A stretch of 64,000 nucleotides of DNA from Variovorax paradoxus (GTDB lineage Bacteria; Pseudomonadota; Gammaproteobacteria; Burkholderiales; Burkholderiaceae_C). The notes beneath the pieces are model-generated. The model saw nothing but the letters and a program-made list of their open reading frames with translations, made no database searches and was not told where the DNA came from. Location: contig NZ_JAUSRN010000004.1 of assembly GCF_030811855.1 (NCBI RefSeq), positions 248,001 through 312,000 of the forward strand, in the 5' to 3' direction. Positions 30,243 to 39,352 of this stretch are shown here, in pieces (positions within the stretch are counted from its first letter, which is position 1; each line of letters begins with the position of its first letter). A program made the position numbers and the translations under genes.

Positions 30243-31382
30243 TCAGCGCACGAATCGGCCTTCGGGCGTGACGCGGACCATTTCGATGAAGCGTGAGCCG
30301 GTGGAGGCGCCGGTCGAAAAGTCGATGTCCATGCCGGCCAGGCGCAGCTTGAGTGCACGCAGCGTTGCGTGCAGGCGCGCGCGCGTCAGGTCGCGCCCGG
30401 TGCGCTTGAGCGCCTCGATCATCACCAGGCCGTTCAGGTAGCCCTCGAAGCTGCCGTAGCCCACCGGCACCTGCGCGCGCTCGGCCAGGCGACGGTAGTC
30501 GCGGGTCACCATTTCGACTTCTCCCCACGGATAGGGCATGACCTGCGAGATGGCCAGCCCGCTGGCCTGCAGTTGCACCACCTTGGCCGTGACCTCGCCC
30601 GGCACGACCGACATGCCATAGAACATCGGCTTGCTGCCGGCCTCGTAGGTGGCCTTGATCACCTCGCCGGCCACCGTGCCGGCCAGGTACATCAGCACGG
30701 CCTGCGGACGGCCTTCCGCCAGGGCCTTGCCTCCGGCGGCGGAGGTCGAGCCATCGCCCTTGACCGAGACTGTGGCCGTGGGCACGAGCTTGTGGGTGGA
30801 CATGGCCGCCTCGATCAGCTTCACCGCCTCGATGCCGCCGGGATTGTCCAGATGGGCAATCGCGATCTTGGTCACGCCGATGGTGACCAGGTGCTCGACC
30901 AGCGCCTGCGCTTCGCGTGCGTTGCTTGCGCGCACGAAGTAGGCCGAGCCGTTCACGCTGGCACGTGCGCTGTCGCCCACGCCGTAGCCGCCGACGCTGG
31001 GCGCGCCGCTTTGCTGCAGCAGCTTGGATGCGGCGGCCGTGGTACCCGAGCCCACGCAGCCGAAGAAAGCGAACACCTTGTGGTCGTTCAGCAGCTTGCC
31101 GTAGTTCTCCAGCGCCTTGTCGGGCTTCAGCTCATCGTCCAGCGCGATCAGCTTGATCTTGCGTCCGCCCACGCCGCCTTGTTCGTTGATGGCGTCGAAA
31201 GCCAGCGCCGCGCCGTTGTGCACCACCTTGATCTGCGAGCCGAGCGGGCCGCTCAGGACGGCCGAGCTACCGAGCAGGATCTCGCTGTCGCTCACGCCCG
31301 CTTCGGCGGCCTGCGCGGATGACAGACGAGCCAGGCCCGCGGCGAAAACCGCCGTGGAGGCGACGAAACTTCTGCGTTGCAT
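30243..31382 (-). CDS. ABC transporter substrate-binding protein, branched-chain amino acid (LivK) type
   Basis: The 379-residue periplasmic receptor has a signal peptide with a twin arginine (MQRRSFVASTAVFAAGLARL, cleavage near AQA). The mature part, ILLGSSAVLSGPLGSQIK followed by AFDAINEQGGVGGRKIKLIA, is typical of type I Leu/Ile/Val-type receptors. No permease or ATPase gene is adjacent, so it is an orphan receptor. Its upstream region (31383-31461) is markedly AT-rich compared with the genome and probably contains its promoter. The ligand could be an amino acid, an amide or an aromatic acid. Confidence 0.9.
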   Translation of the reverse strand: MQRRSFVASTAVFAAGLARLSSAQAAEAGVSDSEILLGSSAVLSGPLGSQIKVVHNGAALAFDAINEQGGVGGRKIKLIALDDELKPDKALENYGKLLNDHKVFAFFGCVGSGTTAAASKLLQQSGAPSVGGYGVGDSARASVNGSAYFVRASNAREAQALVEHLVTIGVTKIAIAHLDNPGGIEAVKLIEAAMSTHKLVPTATVSVKGDGSTSAAGGKALAEGRPQAVLMYLAGTVAGEVIKATYEAGSKPMFYGMSVVPGEVTAKVVQLQASGLAISQVMPYPWGEVEMVTRDYRRLAERAQVPVGYGSFEGYLNGLVMIEALKRTGRDLTRARLHATLRALKLRLAGMDIDFSTGASTGSRFIEMVRVTPEGRFVR

Positions 31383-31394
31383 GACTAGCCCATC

Positions 31395-31440
31395 CCATCA
31401 TTAACTAACAATATTAACAATTAGAAACGATGGATGCTTA
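31395..31440 (-). promoter_or_regulatory. AT-rich upstream region of the LivK-type receptor gene
   Basis: This stretch is far more AT-rich than its surroundings, with AACAAT repeated at a 9-base interval (around 31406-31420) and TTAACTAAC beside it. It lies just upstream of the ATG at 31382 and follows the convergent-side MFS gene end. It is a likely promoter or regulator site; individual -35/-10 boxes are ambiguous. Confidence 0.4.
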
Positions 31441-31461
31441 GGTACTACATTGGGAGTTACC

Positions 31462-32940
31462 CTAGCTGTTTGGTCGGCGCAACTGCCACGCCGCGCATAT
31501 GGCGAGCGCGCACAGCGCGGCCAGCATCAGGAACACCTCGTCGAAAGCCGCCAGGCGCGCCGGGCTGCTCGCGGCATTCGCGAGGGAATCGCCATGCGCT
31601 GCCAGGCGCCACTCGAGCACGATGGCGCACAGGCTCACGCCGGCCGCGCCGCCCAGCATGCGCAGGAAGTTGATCGCGCTGGCGCCCTGCGGAATCAGCG
31701 GCTTGGCCAGCGGCCGCATCGAGCCGAGGTTGAGCGAAGGCAGGATGAAGCCCAGTCCGATGCGGCCGATGATGGCAAATGCCACCAGCAGCCACAGCGC
31801 GCTGTCGAGCCTGAGCACCATCATCAGCGCGAAGGAGGCCGCCAGCAGCGCCAGGCCGATGCTCACCAGCACCCAGGTCGGCTGCCGGTCGGCCAGCCGG
31901 CCCACGCCAGCGATGGTCACGGCCAGCACAATGCCCGCCGGCAGCAGGATGGTGCCCACGTGCGAGGCCGACAGCTTCAGCCCGACCTGCATGTACACGG
32001 GCAAGAGGTAGGTCGAGCCGAACAGCGCCGTTCCGTAGATGAAGGCGACCACGCTCCCCATGGCGAATTGGCGGTACTGGAAGAGCCCCAGGTTCATCAG
32101 CGGTTCGCCGCCGCCGGCCGCGATCCGGCGCTGCCACCAGATGAAGCCGGCAAACGCCAGCACCGCGCCCGCAAGCAGCAGTCCGGCCTGCAGCGGCGAA
32201 TCGCCCCGCAGCTCCACGAGGCCGTTCAGCAGGCAAAGGGTGCCAACGGTGCCCAGCGCCAGGCCGCGCCAGTCCAGCCCGCTGCCCCGCGTGGCGGCCA
32301 CGCCGCCGGGCGCCGTGGTGGGCACGAACTTGTAGGCCAGCCAGAGCGAGGCCAGGCAGAACGGCACCACCATGAAGAAGATCGAGCGCCAGCCGAACAG
32401 GTCGACCAGCACGCCGCCGATGCTCGGGCCGAGGGCCGGCGCCAGCACTACGCCCATGCCGAAGATGCCGCTGGCACGCCCTTGCTCATGCGGCTCGAAG
32501 GCGCGCAGGATGATGATGGCCGGAATGGGCTGCACCACGCCGGCCGCCAGCCCTTCGGCCACGCGCGCCAGCAGCACCAGCGAGAAGTCGTTCGCCACGC
32601 CACCCGCAATGCCGCCCACGAGCAGCAGCGCCATGGTGCCCGCGTAGGTGCGCCGGTAGCCGTAGCGCGACAGCAGCCACGGCGTGGTCAGCATGGAGAC
32701 GGTCATCGCCACCATGAAGCCTGAGCTCACCCATTGCGCGCGCTCCTGACCCAGCGAAAAGTGATGGCTCATGCCCGGGATCGCCACGTTGACGATGGTC
32801 GAGGACATGATCGACGCCATCACCCCCACCATCACCGAGAGCAGCAGGTACCAGCGGTAGCGCGGGCCGTAGCGCTCGCGCATCGTTCCAAGGGTAGGCA
32901 GGGCCGGCGGTGCGGCTTCGGGCGGGGGATTGGGGGTCAT
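31462..32940 (-). CDS. DHA2-family (EmrB/QacA-like) MFS drug efflux permease
   Basis: The 492-residue protein has about 14 hydrophobic segments, the DHA2 layout. Motif A-like WLLSRYGYRRTYAGTM and motif C (LAPALGPSIGGVL, antiporter signature) are present. It is a proton-coupled exporter in the inner membrane. It has no adjacent membrane-fusion protein, so it may act alone or with one elsewhere. It is divergent from the zinc-ribbon peptidase-like gene; a perfect 12-bp palindrome (33011-33022) lies between them. Its substrate cannot be predicted. Confidence 0.93.
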   Translation of the reverse strand: MTPNPPPEAAPPALPTLGTMRERYGPRYRWYLLLSVMVGVMASIMSSTIVNVAIPGMSHHFSLGQERAQWVSSGFMVAMTVSMLTTPWLLSRYGYRRTYAGTMALLLVGGIAGGVANDFSLVLLARVAEGLAAGVVQPIPAIIILRAFEPHEQGRASGIFGMGVVLAPALGPSIGGVLVDLFGWRSIFFMVVPFCLASLWLAYKFVPTTAPGGVAATRGSGLDWRGLALGTVGTLCLLNGLVELRGDSPLQAGLLLAGAVLAFAGFIWWQRRIAAGGGEPLMNLGLFQYRQFAMGSVVAFIYGTALFGSTYLLPVYMQVGLKLSASHVGTILLPAGIVLAVTIAGVGRLADRQPTWVLVSIGLALLAASFALMMVLRLDSALWLLVAFAIIGRIGLGFILPSLNLGSMRPLAKPLIPQGASAINFLRMLGGAAGVSLCAIVLEWRLAAHGDSLANAASSPARLAAFDEVFLMLAALCALAICAAWQLRRPNS

Positions 32941-33010
32941 GAAGCGGCGGCCCGGCCTGGATGCGGGTCCGTCGTCCTACAAGCATATCGGTCTTTGCGC
33001 GGCGAGGCAT

Positions 33011-33022
33011 GCGCCCGGGCGC
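33011..33022. promoter_or_regulatory. 12-bp palindrome in the efflux pump / metallopeptidase divergent region
   Basis: GCGCCCGGGCGC is a perfect palindrome, extended by flanking GAGGC/GCCTC (33004-33025) into a longer imperfect dyad. A CACAAT hexamer (33025-33030) next to it could be a -10 for the rightward gene. It could be a repressor operator, but GC-only palindromes are common in such genomes. Confidence 0.3.
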
Positions 33023-33067
33023 CTCACAATGCATGCGCTGTCACGCCCTGCCCCTCGGAACAACGAC

Positions 33068-34534
33068 ATGAACATTCAATCCGGCGCTCCAGCCGACGCT
33101 GCCGGTCCGGTCGCGGCGCCCAATCTTGCGTCCGAGCTCGCTGCGCCGACCGTCAGCCGCGCCTACCGCTGCCAGTGCGGTCGTCCGGTGTTTCTGCGCA
33201 ACAGCCAGTGCCTGGCTTGCGGCACGCCGCTCGGGTACGTGATCGACCGCCTTGGCGTGGTGCCGCTGGCGCCGGTTCGCGGCGAGGCCGAATCCAAGGG
33301 TGAAGGCGAAGGAGACGCCGAAGCGAAGATCGACGGAGAAGGCGCAGGCGCAAGCGAGGGCGAGTGCGAGGGCGAGAGCCAAGACGCGGAGCCTGACACC
33401 TTCACCGTGTTCGGCAACCCGGATGGCAAACGGTACCGGCGCTGTGCCAACCTCCTGACCGCCGCCAGCTGCAACTGGATGGTGCCGGCGCCGCGCGAAG
33501 GCGACGACCCGTCGTTCAACACCGACGGCCTGGTGCCCGGCTACTGCCTGTCCTGCAGCGTCACGCGCACCATTCCGGACCTGTCGTTGGAAAGGAACGG
33601 CGAACTCTGGCGCAAGCTCGAGCATGCCAAGCGCAGGTTGATTTCCCAGCTGCTGGCGCTCGGGCTGCCCGTCGTCGGCCGCCGCGCCGATCCGGAAAAT
33701 GGCCTGGCTTTCGACTTTCTCGGCAACATGCCGGGCGCCCCGCACGTGATGACGGGACATGAACACGGCGTGATCACCCTCAATGCCGAGGAGGCCGAGG
33801 ATGCGGTGCGTGAACGCATCCGGGCCGAAATGCGCGAGCCCTACCGCACACTGCTCGGCCATTTTCGCCACGAGATCGGCCACTACTACTGGGATCTGCT
33901 GGTGCAGCCCACGCCCTGGCTCGATGAGTTCCGCGCGCTCTTCGGCGACGAGCGCGCCGATTACACCGCCGCGCTGCAGAGGCACTACGAACAGGGCCCT
34001 CCGCCCGATTGGCCCAACCGTTTCGTGAGCAGCTACGCGAGCATGCACCCGTGGGAAGACTGGGCCGAGACCTGGGCCCACTACCTGCACATGGCCGACA
34101 CCACCGACACGGCCATGAGCTTTGGCGTGGACGCTACGAACGTGGAGCTTGCGAGCGACTTGTTCACCACCGAAGACCTGTGGCAGCCTGAGCACCCGGG
34201 CGCGACCAAGTTCCTGGATTTTCTCAACGGCTGGGTGCTGCTCACCAACGTGCTCAACGAACTCTCGCGCAGCATGGGGCAGCCCGACTATTACCCCTTC
34301 GTGCTGCCGCGCGCGGCCGTGGGCAAGCTCCAGTTCATTCATTGCGTGGTCACGCAGCAGCGCGACACCACGTTGTCGGCCGCGGCTGCGCCGGACGTGC
34401 CGCTGCCGCCGCAAACCGGACCTGCCGCATCCGCGCCTGGTCCGGCCTCCGTGGCTGCTCCTGCGCCGGCACCTGCACCGGCGCCTGCGCAGTCACAGGC
34501 GCAGTGCCAGCAGCAGAGCAGTCCTCAGTCCTGA
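33068..34534 (+). CDS. Zinc-ribbon, HExxH putative zinc-binding metallopeptidase
   Basis: The 488-residue protein belongs to the 'putative zinc-binding peptidase' group. Residues 35-51 form a zinc ribbon (CQC..., CLAC), more Cys follow at about 126-175, and a zincin motif HEIGHYYWDLL starts at His268 with WEDWAETWAHYLHMAD downstream as a possible third-ligand region. Between the ribbon Cys pairs lies an acidic Gly/Glu-rich insertion (about residues 72-109). The C-terminus is a Pro/Ala/Gln-rich tail (about 430-488). It has no signal peptide. Peptidase activity is unproven. The ATG at 33068 is the first plausible start; it overlaps the convergent CWC gene by ten bases at its end. Confidence 0.85.
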   Translation: MNIQSGAPADAAGPVAAPNLASELAAPTVSRAYRCQCGRPVFLRNSQCLACGTPLGYVIDRLGVVPLAPVRGEAESKGEGEGDAEAKIDGEGAGASEGECEGESQDAEPDTFTVFGNPDGKRYRRCANLLTAASCNWMVPAPREGDDPSFNTDGLVPGYCLSCSVTRTIPDLSLERNGELWRKLEHAKRRLISQLLALGLPVVGRRADPENGLAFDFLGNMPGAPHVMTGHEHGVITLNAEEAEDAVRERIRAEMREPYRTLLGHFRHEIGHYYWDLLVQPTPWLDEFRALFGDERADYTAALQRHYEQGPPPDWPNRFVSSYASMHPWEDWAETWAHYLHMADTTDTAMSFGVDATNVELASDLFTTEDLWQPEHPGATKFLDFLNGWVLLTNVLNELSRSMGQPDYYPFVLPRAAVGKLQFIHCVVTQQRDTTLSAAAAPDVPLPPQTGPAASAPGPASVAAPAPAPAPAPAQSQAQCQQQSSPQS

Positions 34535-34770
34535 GGCGCGGCCGCTGCTGCAGGCGTTCCCGCGGCGCAGCGGTTGCAGATGCAGGCCTTGCCGCGCGAT
34601 GCCTCCGGCAGCGACGCGAGCGGCGCTTTGCGAAAGTCCGTTGCCATGCACCAGCAGGGCGGTTGCGCCTCGCCGGTTTCGCGCGCCACCTCCATTGCGC
34701 AGCGGTTCTCTTCGCCGCACAGCGGACAGCGCGTGGCGTCGATCGTGTCCAAGGCGGATGCAGTAGCCAT
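34525..34770 (-). CDS. Small cysteine-rich CWC-family protein
   Basis: The 81-residue protein has Cys pairs CPLCGEENRC, PCWC and CICNRC, the CWC family pattern, and presumably binds metal. The start ATG (34770) shares one base with the stop of the phosphofructokinase gene (TGATG), so translation is coupled. A longer upstream reading of this frame runs into the pfp gene and is rejected. It has an Ala-rich C-terminus and overlaps the convergent metallopeptidase gene by ten bases. The function of the family is unknown to me. Confidence 0.85.
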   Translation of the reverse strand: MATASALDTIDATRCPLCGEENRCAMEVARETGEAQPPCWCMATDFRKAPLASLPEASRGKACICNRCAAGTPAAAAAPQD

Positions 34771-36026
34771 CAGGCGAGCTCGAAAGCCGGCAGCTTCTTT
34801 GCCACCGCCACATTGCGCAAGGTGGCGTACACCGGCAGCCCGTTTCGGTAGGCAGGGTAGTCCTCGCCCTCGATCAGCGGCAGCAGGTAGAGCCTGCACT
34901 TGTCGGTGATGCCCCAGCCGTCCTCCGAGATGAAGTCGCGCGGCATCGGCTTCTCGACGTTGGCGACCGCATCGAGCGGCGCGCTGCCGATTCGGTAGGC
35001 ATATGGCACATCGGAGGTGCGTTCGATGGTCGGCATCACGGCGTTGCGGCCTTCCAGCGCGAGCTCGACCGCGCGCTGGCCCAGCTCGTAGGCCTGCTTC
35101 ACATCGGTGGCCGAGGCAATGTGCCGCGCCGCGCGCTGCAGGTAGTCGGCCACGGCCCAGTGGAACTTGTGGCCCAGCGCGTCCTTGACCATCTGCGCCA
35201 CCACCGGCGCGGCGCCGCCAAGCTGCGCATGGCCGAACGCGTCGCGCGTGCCCTGCTCGGCCAGGAAGGTGCCATCGGGGTAATGGCAGCCTTCGGACAC
35301 CACCACCGAGCAGTAGCCGTGCTGCTTCACCAGCTCATCCACGCGCGCCAGAAAGCGCGCCTTGTCGAATTCGATCTCGGGGAACAGCACCACCACCGGA
35401 ATGCCGTGGTCCGCCGCCAGACCGCCCGCCGCGGCGATCCAGCCCGCATGCCGCCCCATCACCTCGAGCACGAACACCTTGGTGGAGGTGGCCGCCATCG
35501 AGCGCACGTCGAACGAGGCTTCGAGCGTGGACACCGCCACGTACTTGGCCACCGAGCCGAAGCCGGGGCAGCAGTCGGTCAGCGGCAGGTCGTTGTCGAT
35601 GGTCTTGGGCACGTGGATGGCTTGCAGCGGATAGCCGAGCGACTGTGACAGCTGGCTCACCTTGAAGCAGGTATCGGCCGAATCGCCGCCGCCGTTGTAG
35701 AAGAAGTAGCCGATGCCGTGCGCCTTGAACACCTCGATGAGCCGCTCATATTCGCGCCGGTTCTTTTCGAGCGACTTGAGCTTGTAGCGGCATGAGCCGA
35801 AGGCGCCCGCGGGCGTGGTCCGCAGTGCCGCAATGGCCTCGGCCGGCTCGGCGCCGGTGTCGATCAGGTCTTCGGTCAGCGCGCCGATGATGCCGTTGCG
35901 CCCGGCATAGAGCTGGCCGATGCGGTCCGGGTGTTTTCGTGCCGTCTCGATCACGCCGCAGGCCGACGCGTTGATGACCGAGGTGACGCCGCCAGACTGG
36001 GCGTAGAAGGCGTTGAGGATGGGCAT
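34770..36026 (-). CDS. pfp: 6-phosphofructokinase, probably pyrophosphate-dependent
   Basis: The 418-residue phosphofructokinase converts fructose-6-phosphate to fructose-1,6-bisphosphate. The phosphoryl-donor loop reads YNGGGDSADT, where ATP-dependent enzymes have GGDGS; an Asp at the second position and the following HVPKTIDNDLPLTD (Lys before TIDND) are hallmarks of PPi-dependent enzymes. VLEVMGRHAGWIAAAGGLA is the sugar-phosphate site. The length is typical of the short PPi type. I chose ATG 36026 (MPILNAFYAQSGGVTSVINA), with GGGAG upstream. Its stop overlaps the CWC gene's start. It links hexose phosphate from glycogen to glycolysis and can also run backwards. Confidence 0.88.
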   Translation of the reverse strand: MPILNAFYAQSGGVTSVINASACGVIETARKHPDRIGQLYAGRNGIIGALTEDLIDTGAEPAEAIAALRTTPAGAFGSCRYKLKSLEKNRREYERLIEVFKAHGIGYFFYNGGGDSADTCFKVSQLSQSLGYPLQAIHVPKTIDNDLPLTDCCPGFGSVAKYVAVSTLEASFDVRSMAATSTKVFVLEVMGRHAGWIAAAGGLAADHGIPVVVLFPEIEFDKARFLARVDELVKQHGYCSVVVSEGCHYPDGTFLAEQGTRDAFGHAQLGGAAPVVAQMVKDALGHKFHWAVADYLQRAARHIASATDVKQAYELGQRAVELALEGRNAVMPTIERTSDVPYAYRIGSAPLDAVANVEKPMPRDFISEDGWGITDKCRLYLLPLIEGEDYPAYRNGLPVYATLRNVAVAKKLPAFELA

Positions 36027-36072
36027 GCGGCCATTCTCCCGCAGCCTCAAGTCAGACGCCAGTGGTCCTGTT

Positions 36073-37236
36073 TCAGCGCCCGCCGAGCCCCATCGAGCGC
36101 GTGATCACTTCCTTCATGATCTCGTTCGTGCCGCCATAGATGCGCTGCACCCGCGCATCGGCGTACGCACGCGTGATGGGGTACTCCCACATGAAGCCGT
36201 AGCCGCCGTGCAGCTGCACGCATTCGTCCATCACCTTGCACTGCAGGTCGGTGGTCCAGTACTTGGCCATGCTGGCAGTGGCGGTATCGAGCTTTTCGGC
36301 CATCAACAGCTCGATGCACTTGTCGACGAACACCTGCGCCACCTGCACCTCGGTCTGCAGCTCGGCCAGCGTGTAGCGCGTGTTCTGGTAGTTGCCCACC
36401 GGCTGGCCGAACACCTTGCGGTCCTTCACATAGGCCACGGTCTGGTCGATGGCGGCCTGCGATGCGGCCACCGCGCTGATGGCAATCTGCAGCCGCTCCC
36501 ACGGCAACTGCTCCATCAGGCAGATGAAGCCGCGGTTCAGCTGCGCGGCATCGCCGAGCAGCGCATCGGCGGACAGATGCACGTCGTTGAAGAACAGCTC
36601 GGAGGTGTCCTGCGCCTTCAGTCCCAGCTTCTTCAGGCGCTTCCCCTTTTCGAAGCCCGCCATGCCGCGCTCGACCAGGAACAGGCTGGTGCCTTTCGCG
36701 CCGGCGGCTGGGTCGGTCTTGGCCACCACGATCACCAGGTCGGCATGCCAGCCGTTGGTGATGAAGGTTTTGCTGCCATTGAGCAGGTAGCTGCCGTCCG
36801 CCTGCTGGATGGCACTGGTCTTGACCGCCTGCAGGTCGCTGCCCGCGCCGGGCTCGCTCATCGCAATGGCGCCGACCATCTCGCCGTTCGCGAGCTTGGG
36901 CAGGTAGCGCTGCTTCTGTGCCTCGGTGCCATAGCGCAGGATGTACGGCGCCACGATCTCGCTGTGCAGCCCGAAGCCGATACCTGTGAAGCCGCGCGCC
37001 CAAAGCTCCTCGAACTGGATCACCGAATACAGCAGGTCGGCGTCCGCGCCGCCATATTCTTCGGGGAGCGCCATACACAGAAAGCCGTTCTCGCCCGCCT
37101 TGGACCATACGGCGCGATCCACGTAGCCCTGTTCTTCCCATGCCTCATGGAAGGGCGCGATCTCCTTGTCCATGAAGCGGCGGAAGCTGTCGCGAAAGGC
37201 CTCGTGATCGGCGCTGAAGAGCGTGCGTTCGATCAT
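36073..37236 (-). CDS. Acyl-CoA dehydrogenase
   Basis: The 387-residue FAD enzyme performs alpha,beta-desaturation of acyl-CoA. Typical blocks are LPEEYGGADADLLYSVIQFEE, AIAMSEPGAGSDLQAVKTSA (FAD/substrate) and LHGGYGFMWEYPITRAYADA, with RVQRIYGGTNEIMKEVITRS at the C-terminus, the conserved dimer/FAD region. It is the third gene of a thiolase, hydratase, dehydrogenase operon (start 4 bases after the hydratase stop), so it probably acts in the same beta-oxidation cycle. Chain-length preference cannot be read. It is followed by the pfp gene 46 bases downstream. Confidence 0.94.
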   Translation of the reverse strand: MIERTLFSADHEAFRDSFRRFMDKEIAPFHEAWEEQGYVDRAVWSKAGENGFLCMALPEEYGGADADLLYSVIQFEELWARGFTGIGFGLHSEIVAPYILRYGTEAQKQRYLPKLANGEMVGAIAMSEPGAGSDLQAVKTSAIQQADGSYLLNGSKTFITNGWHADLVIVVAKTDPAAGAKGTSLFLVERGMAGFEKGKRLKKLGLKAQDTSELFFNDVHLSADALLGDAAQLNRGFICLMEQLPWERLQIAISAVAASQAAIDQTVAYVKDRKVFGQPVGNYQNTRYTLAELQTEVQVAQVFVDKCIELLMAEKLDTATASMAKYWTTDLQCKVMDECVQLHGGYGFMWEYPITRAYADARVQRIYGGTNEIMKEVITRSMGLGGR

Positions 37237-37240
37237 GGCC

Positions 37241-38044
37241 TCAGCGCCCCGGAAACGTTGGCGGGCGCTTTTGCAAAAAGGCGCTCACGCCTTCGCGGAA
37301 GGTGGGACGGTCGATCAGCTCGCGCTGGCGTTCGCTTTCGTAATGCAGCTGTTCCTTGAGCGTGTGGCGCTCCGAGGCTTCGAAGGCTTCGCGCGCCTCG
37401 ACAACCGCATGCGCCGGTAGGCGTGCGAGCCGCTGTGCGATGGCGCGTGCTTCCTCCAGCAGCTGTTCGTCGTCGGCGCAGGCCCAGATCAGGCCCCACT
37501 GCACCGCCCGCGCGGCACTCAGGCGCTCGTCGAGCAGCGCCATGCCCATTGCGCGCGCCTTGCCCGCGCGGCGCGGAATGGCCCAGGTGCAGCCAAGGTC
37601 CGGAACGATGCCGAGCTTGGGCAAAAAGGACAGGTAGAAGTAGGCGCTGCGCGCGGCAATCGTCACGTCGGCCGCAAGCGCCAGGCCTACCCCCGCGCCG
37701 GCTGCGGCGCCGTTGACTGCGGCCACCACCGGCACGGGTAGCGTGCGCAGCGTCTCGATCAGCGGATTGCTCAGCGATTGCATCCATTCGGCCGTCTGGT
37801 CGCCGAGGGACTTGCCTTCGTCCCCGGGCGCCATCGCGCTCAGGTCGGCGCCGACGCAAAAGGCCTTGCCGGCGCCGGTCAGGATCACGGCGCGCACCGC
37901 GCGGTCGTCGCGGATGCGCTCCAGCGTGTCGCGCAGTTCGATCTGCAGTTCGCGGGCGATCGGATTCAGCTTCGCCGGCAGGTTCAGCGTAAGCGTGGCG
38001 ACGCCGTCGGCCAGCTCGTAGAGCACATAAGGCTGCGTGTCCAT
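37241..38044 (-). CDS. Enoyl-CoA hydratase/isomerase
   Basis: The 267-residue crotonase-fold protein has the oxyanion-hole blocks AFCVGADLSAMAPGDEG and AVNGAAAGAGVGLALAADVT. It hydrates trans-2-enoyl-CoA between the neighbouring dehydrogenase and thiolase steps. The ATG at 38044 overlaps the thiolase stop by one base (TGATG). Upstream in-frame readings run into the thiolase gene and are rejected. The next gene, acyl-CoA dehydrogenase, starts four bases on. A separate 3-hydroxyacyl-CoA dehydrogenase is not in the window. Confidence 0.94.
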   Translation of the reverse strand: MDTQPYVLYELADGVATLTLNLPAKLNPIARELQIELRDTLERIRDDRAVRAVILTGAGKAFCVGADLSAMAPGDEGKSLGDQTAEWMQSLSNPLIETLRTLPVPVVAAVNGAAAGAGVGLALAADVTIAARSAYFYLSFLPKLGIVPDLGCTWAIPRRAGKARAMGMALLDERLSAARAVQWGLIWACADDEQLLEEARAIAQRLARLPAHAVVEAREAFEASERHTLKEQLHYESERQRELIDRPTFREGVSAFLQKRPPTFPGR

Positions 38045-39222
38045 CAGAGCCTTTCCACGATGGTGACGTTGGCCATGCCGCCGCCTTCGCACATCGTCTG
38101 CAGCCCGTAGCGTTTGCCGCGCCGACCCAGCGCGTGGATCAGCGTGGTCATGAGCTTGGTGCCCGAGGCGCCCAGCGGATGGCCGAGCGCAATGGCGCCG
38201 CCGTTCACGTTGAGCCGCGCCGGGTCGGCCTCCAGCGCTTCCAGCCACGCAATCGGAATGGGTGCGAAGGCTTCGTTCACTTCATAGAGGTCGATGTCCT
38301 GGATGCGCATGCCGGCCTTTTTCAGCGCATGCAGCGTGGCGGGCAGCGGTGCTTCCAGCATGATCACCGGGTCGTGCCCCAGCACGCTCATGTGGTGGAT
38401 GCGCGCGAGCGGCTTCACGCCCAGCGCCTTCAGGCCGTGTTCGTTCACCACCAGCACGCCGCTCGCGCCGTCGCAGATCTGGCTCGCGGTGGCCGCGGTG
38501 CAGCGTCCGCCCTCGGCGATCAGCTTGACGCCCGCAATGCCTTCGAGGGTGGCGTCGAAGCGGATGCCTTCGTCCAGCGCGTGTCGTTCGCCGGTGCCCC
38601 TGCCGTCGGCCGAGAGAATTTCGATCGGCACGATCTCATCGTCGAAGGCCCCCTCGCGGGTCGCGGTGATCGCGCGGCGGTGGCTTTCGAGCGCATAGCG
38701 GTCGAGCGCTTCTTTCTCGATGCCGTAGTTCTTGGCGATCATCTCGGCGCCGATGAACTGGCTGAACTCCACGCCCGGGTAGCGCCTCTTCATGCCCGGG
38801 CTCATGTAAGTGCCCAGGCCCGCCTTGGCCGGCAGCGCGTTGGGCGTGAACATCGGCACGCGCGTCATGCTTTCGACGCCGCCAGCAATCACCGCGTCCA
38901 TGCTGCCCGACATGACCGCCTGCGCCGCGAAGTGCAGCGCCTGCTGCGACGAGCCGCATTGCCGGTCGACCGAAGTCCCCGGCACCGATTCGGGCAGCGT
39001 CGACGCCAGCACCGCATTGCGCGCGACGTTGGTCGCCTGCTCGCCCACCTGGCTCACGCAGCCGAGGATCACGTCTTCGACCGCCGCCGGGTCGATGCCG
39101 CTCTTTGCCACCAATGCGTCGATCACCTGCGCCGCCAGGTCGGCCGGGTGCCAGCCCGCGAGCTTGCCGCCGCGCCGGCCGCCGGCGGTGCGCGCCGCGG
39201 CCACGATGTATGCCTCTGCCAT
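38044..39222 (-). CDS. Acetyl-CoA acyltransferase (thiolase)
   Basis: The 392-residue degradative-type thiolase has nucleophile Cys89 in [19 protein letters not shown], His in [13 protein letters not shown] and a second Cys in [10 protein letters not shown]. It cleaves 3-ketoacyl-CoA to acetyl-CoA and a shortened acyl-CoA. I chose ATG 39222 ([19 protein letters not shown]) because AAGGA lies 7 bases upstream, whereas the ATG at 39228 would have it only one base away. It is first in the operon with the hydratase and dehydrogenase genes. Confidence 0.95.
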   Translation of the reverse strand: MAEAYIVAAARTAGGRRGGKLAGWHPADLAAQVIDALVAKSGIDPAAVEDVILGCVSQVGEQATNVARNAVLASTLPESVPGTSVDRQCGSSQQALHFAAQAVMSGSMDAVIAGGVESMTRVPMFTPNALPAKAGLGTYMSPGMKRRYPGVEFSQFIGAEMIAKNYGIEKEALDRYALESHRRAITATREGAFDDEIVPIEILSADGRGTGERHALDEGIRFDATLEGIAGVKLIAEGGRCTAATASQICDGASGVLVVNEHGLKALGVKPLARIHHMSVLGHDPVIMLEAPLPATLHALKKAGMRIQDIDLYEVNEAFAPIPIAWLEALEADPARLNVNGGAIALGHPLGASGTKLMTTLIHALGRRGKRYGLQTMCEGGGMANVTIVERL

Positions 39223-39271
39223 GGTCATGTCCTTCTCGATAAGAAAACAACGGGAGACGGACGCCCGACGC

Positions 39272-39298
39272 AAAAAAGCCGCCCCTCTGGAGGGCGGC
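39272..39298 (-). terminator. Intrinsic terminator after the DUF2917 gene
   Basis: In the minus-strand sense a 7-bp GCCGCCC/GGGCGGC stem (39278-39298) is followed by six T (39272-39277). It ends the DUF2917 transcript and insulates the thiolase operon. Confidence 0.85.
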
Positions 39299-39352
39299 AT
39301 TCGGTGCTTGGAAAGTCCATGGCATCGAGGTTCGATGCCGAGGACCCGTAGG

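Noticed and set aside
31462..32940. DHA2 pump as part of a tripartite efflux operon
   Set aside because: No membrane-fusion or outer-membrane-factor gene is adjacent; the divergent gene is an unrelated zinc-ribbon protein.
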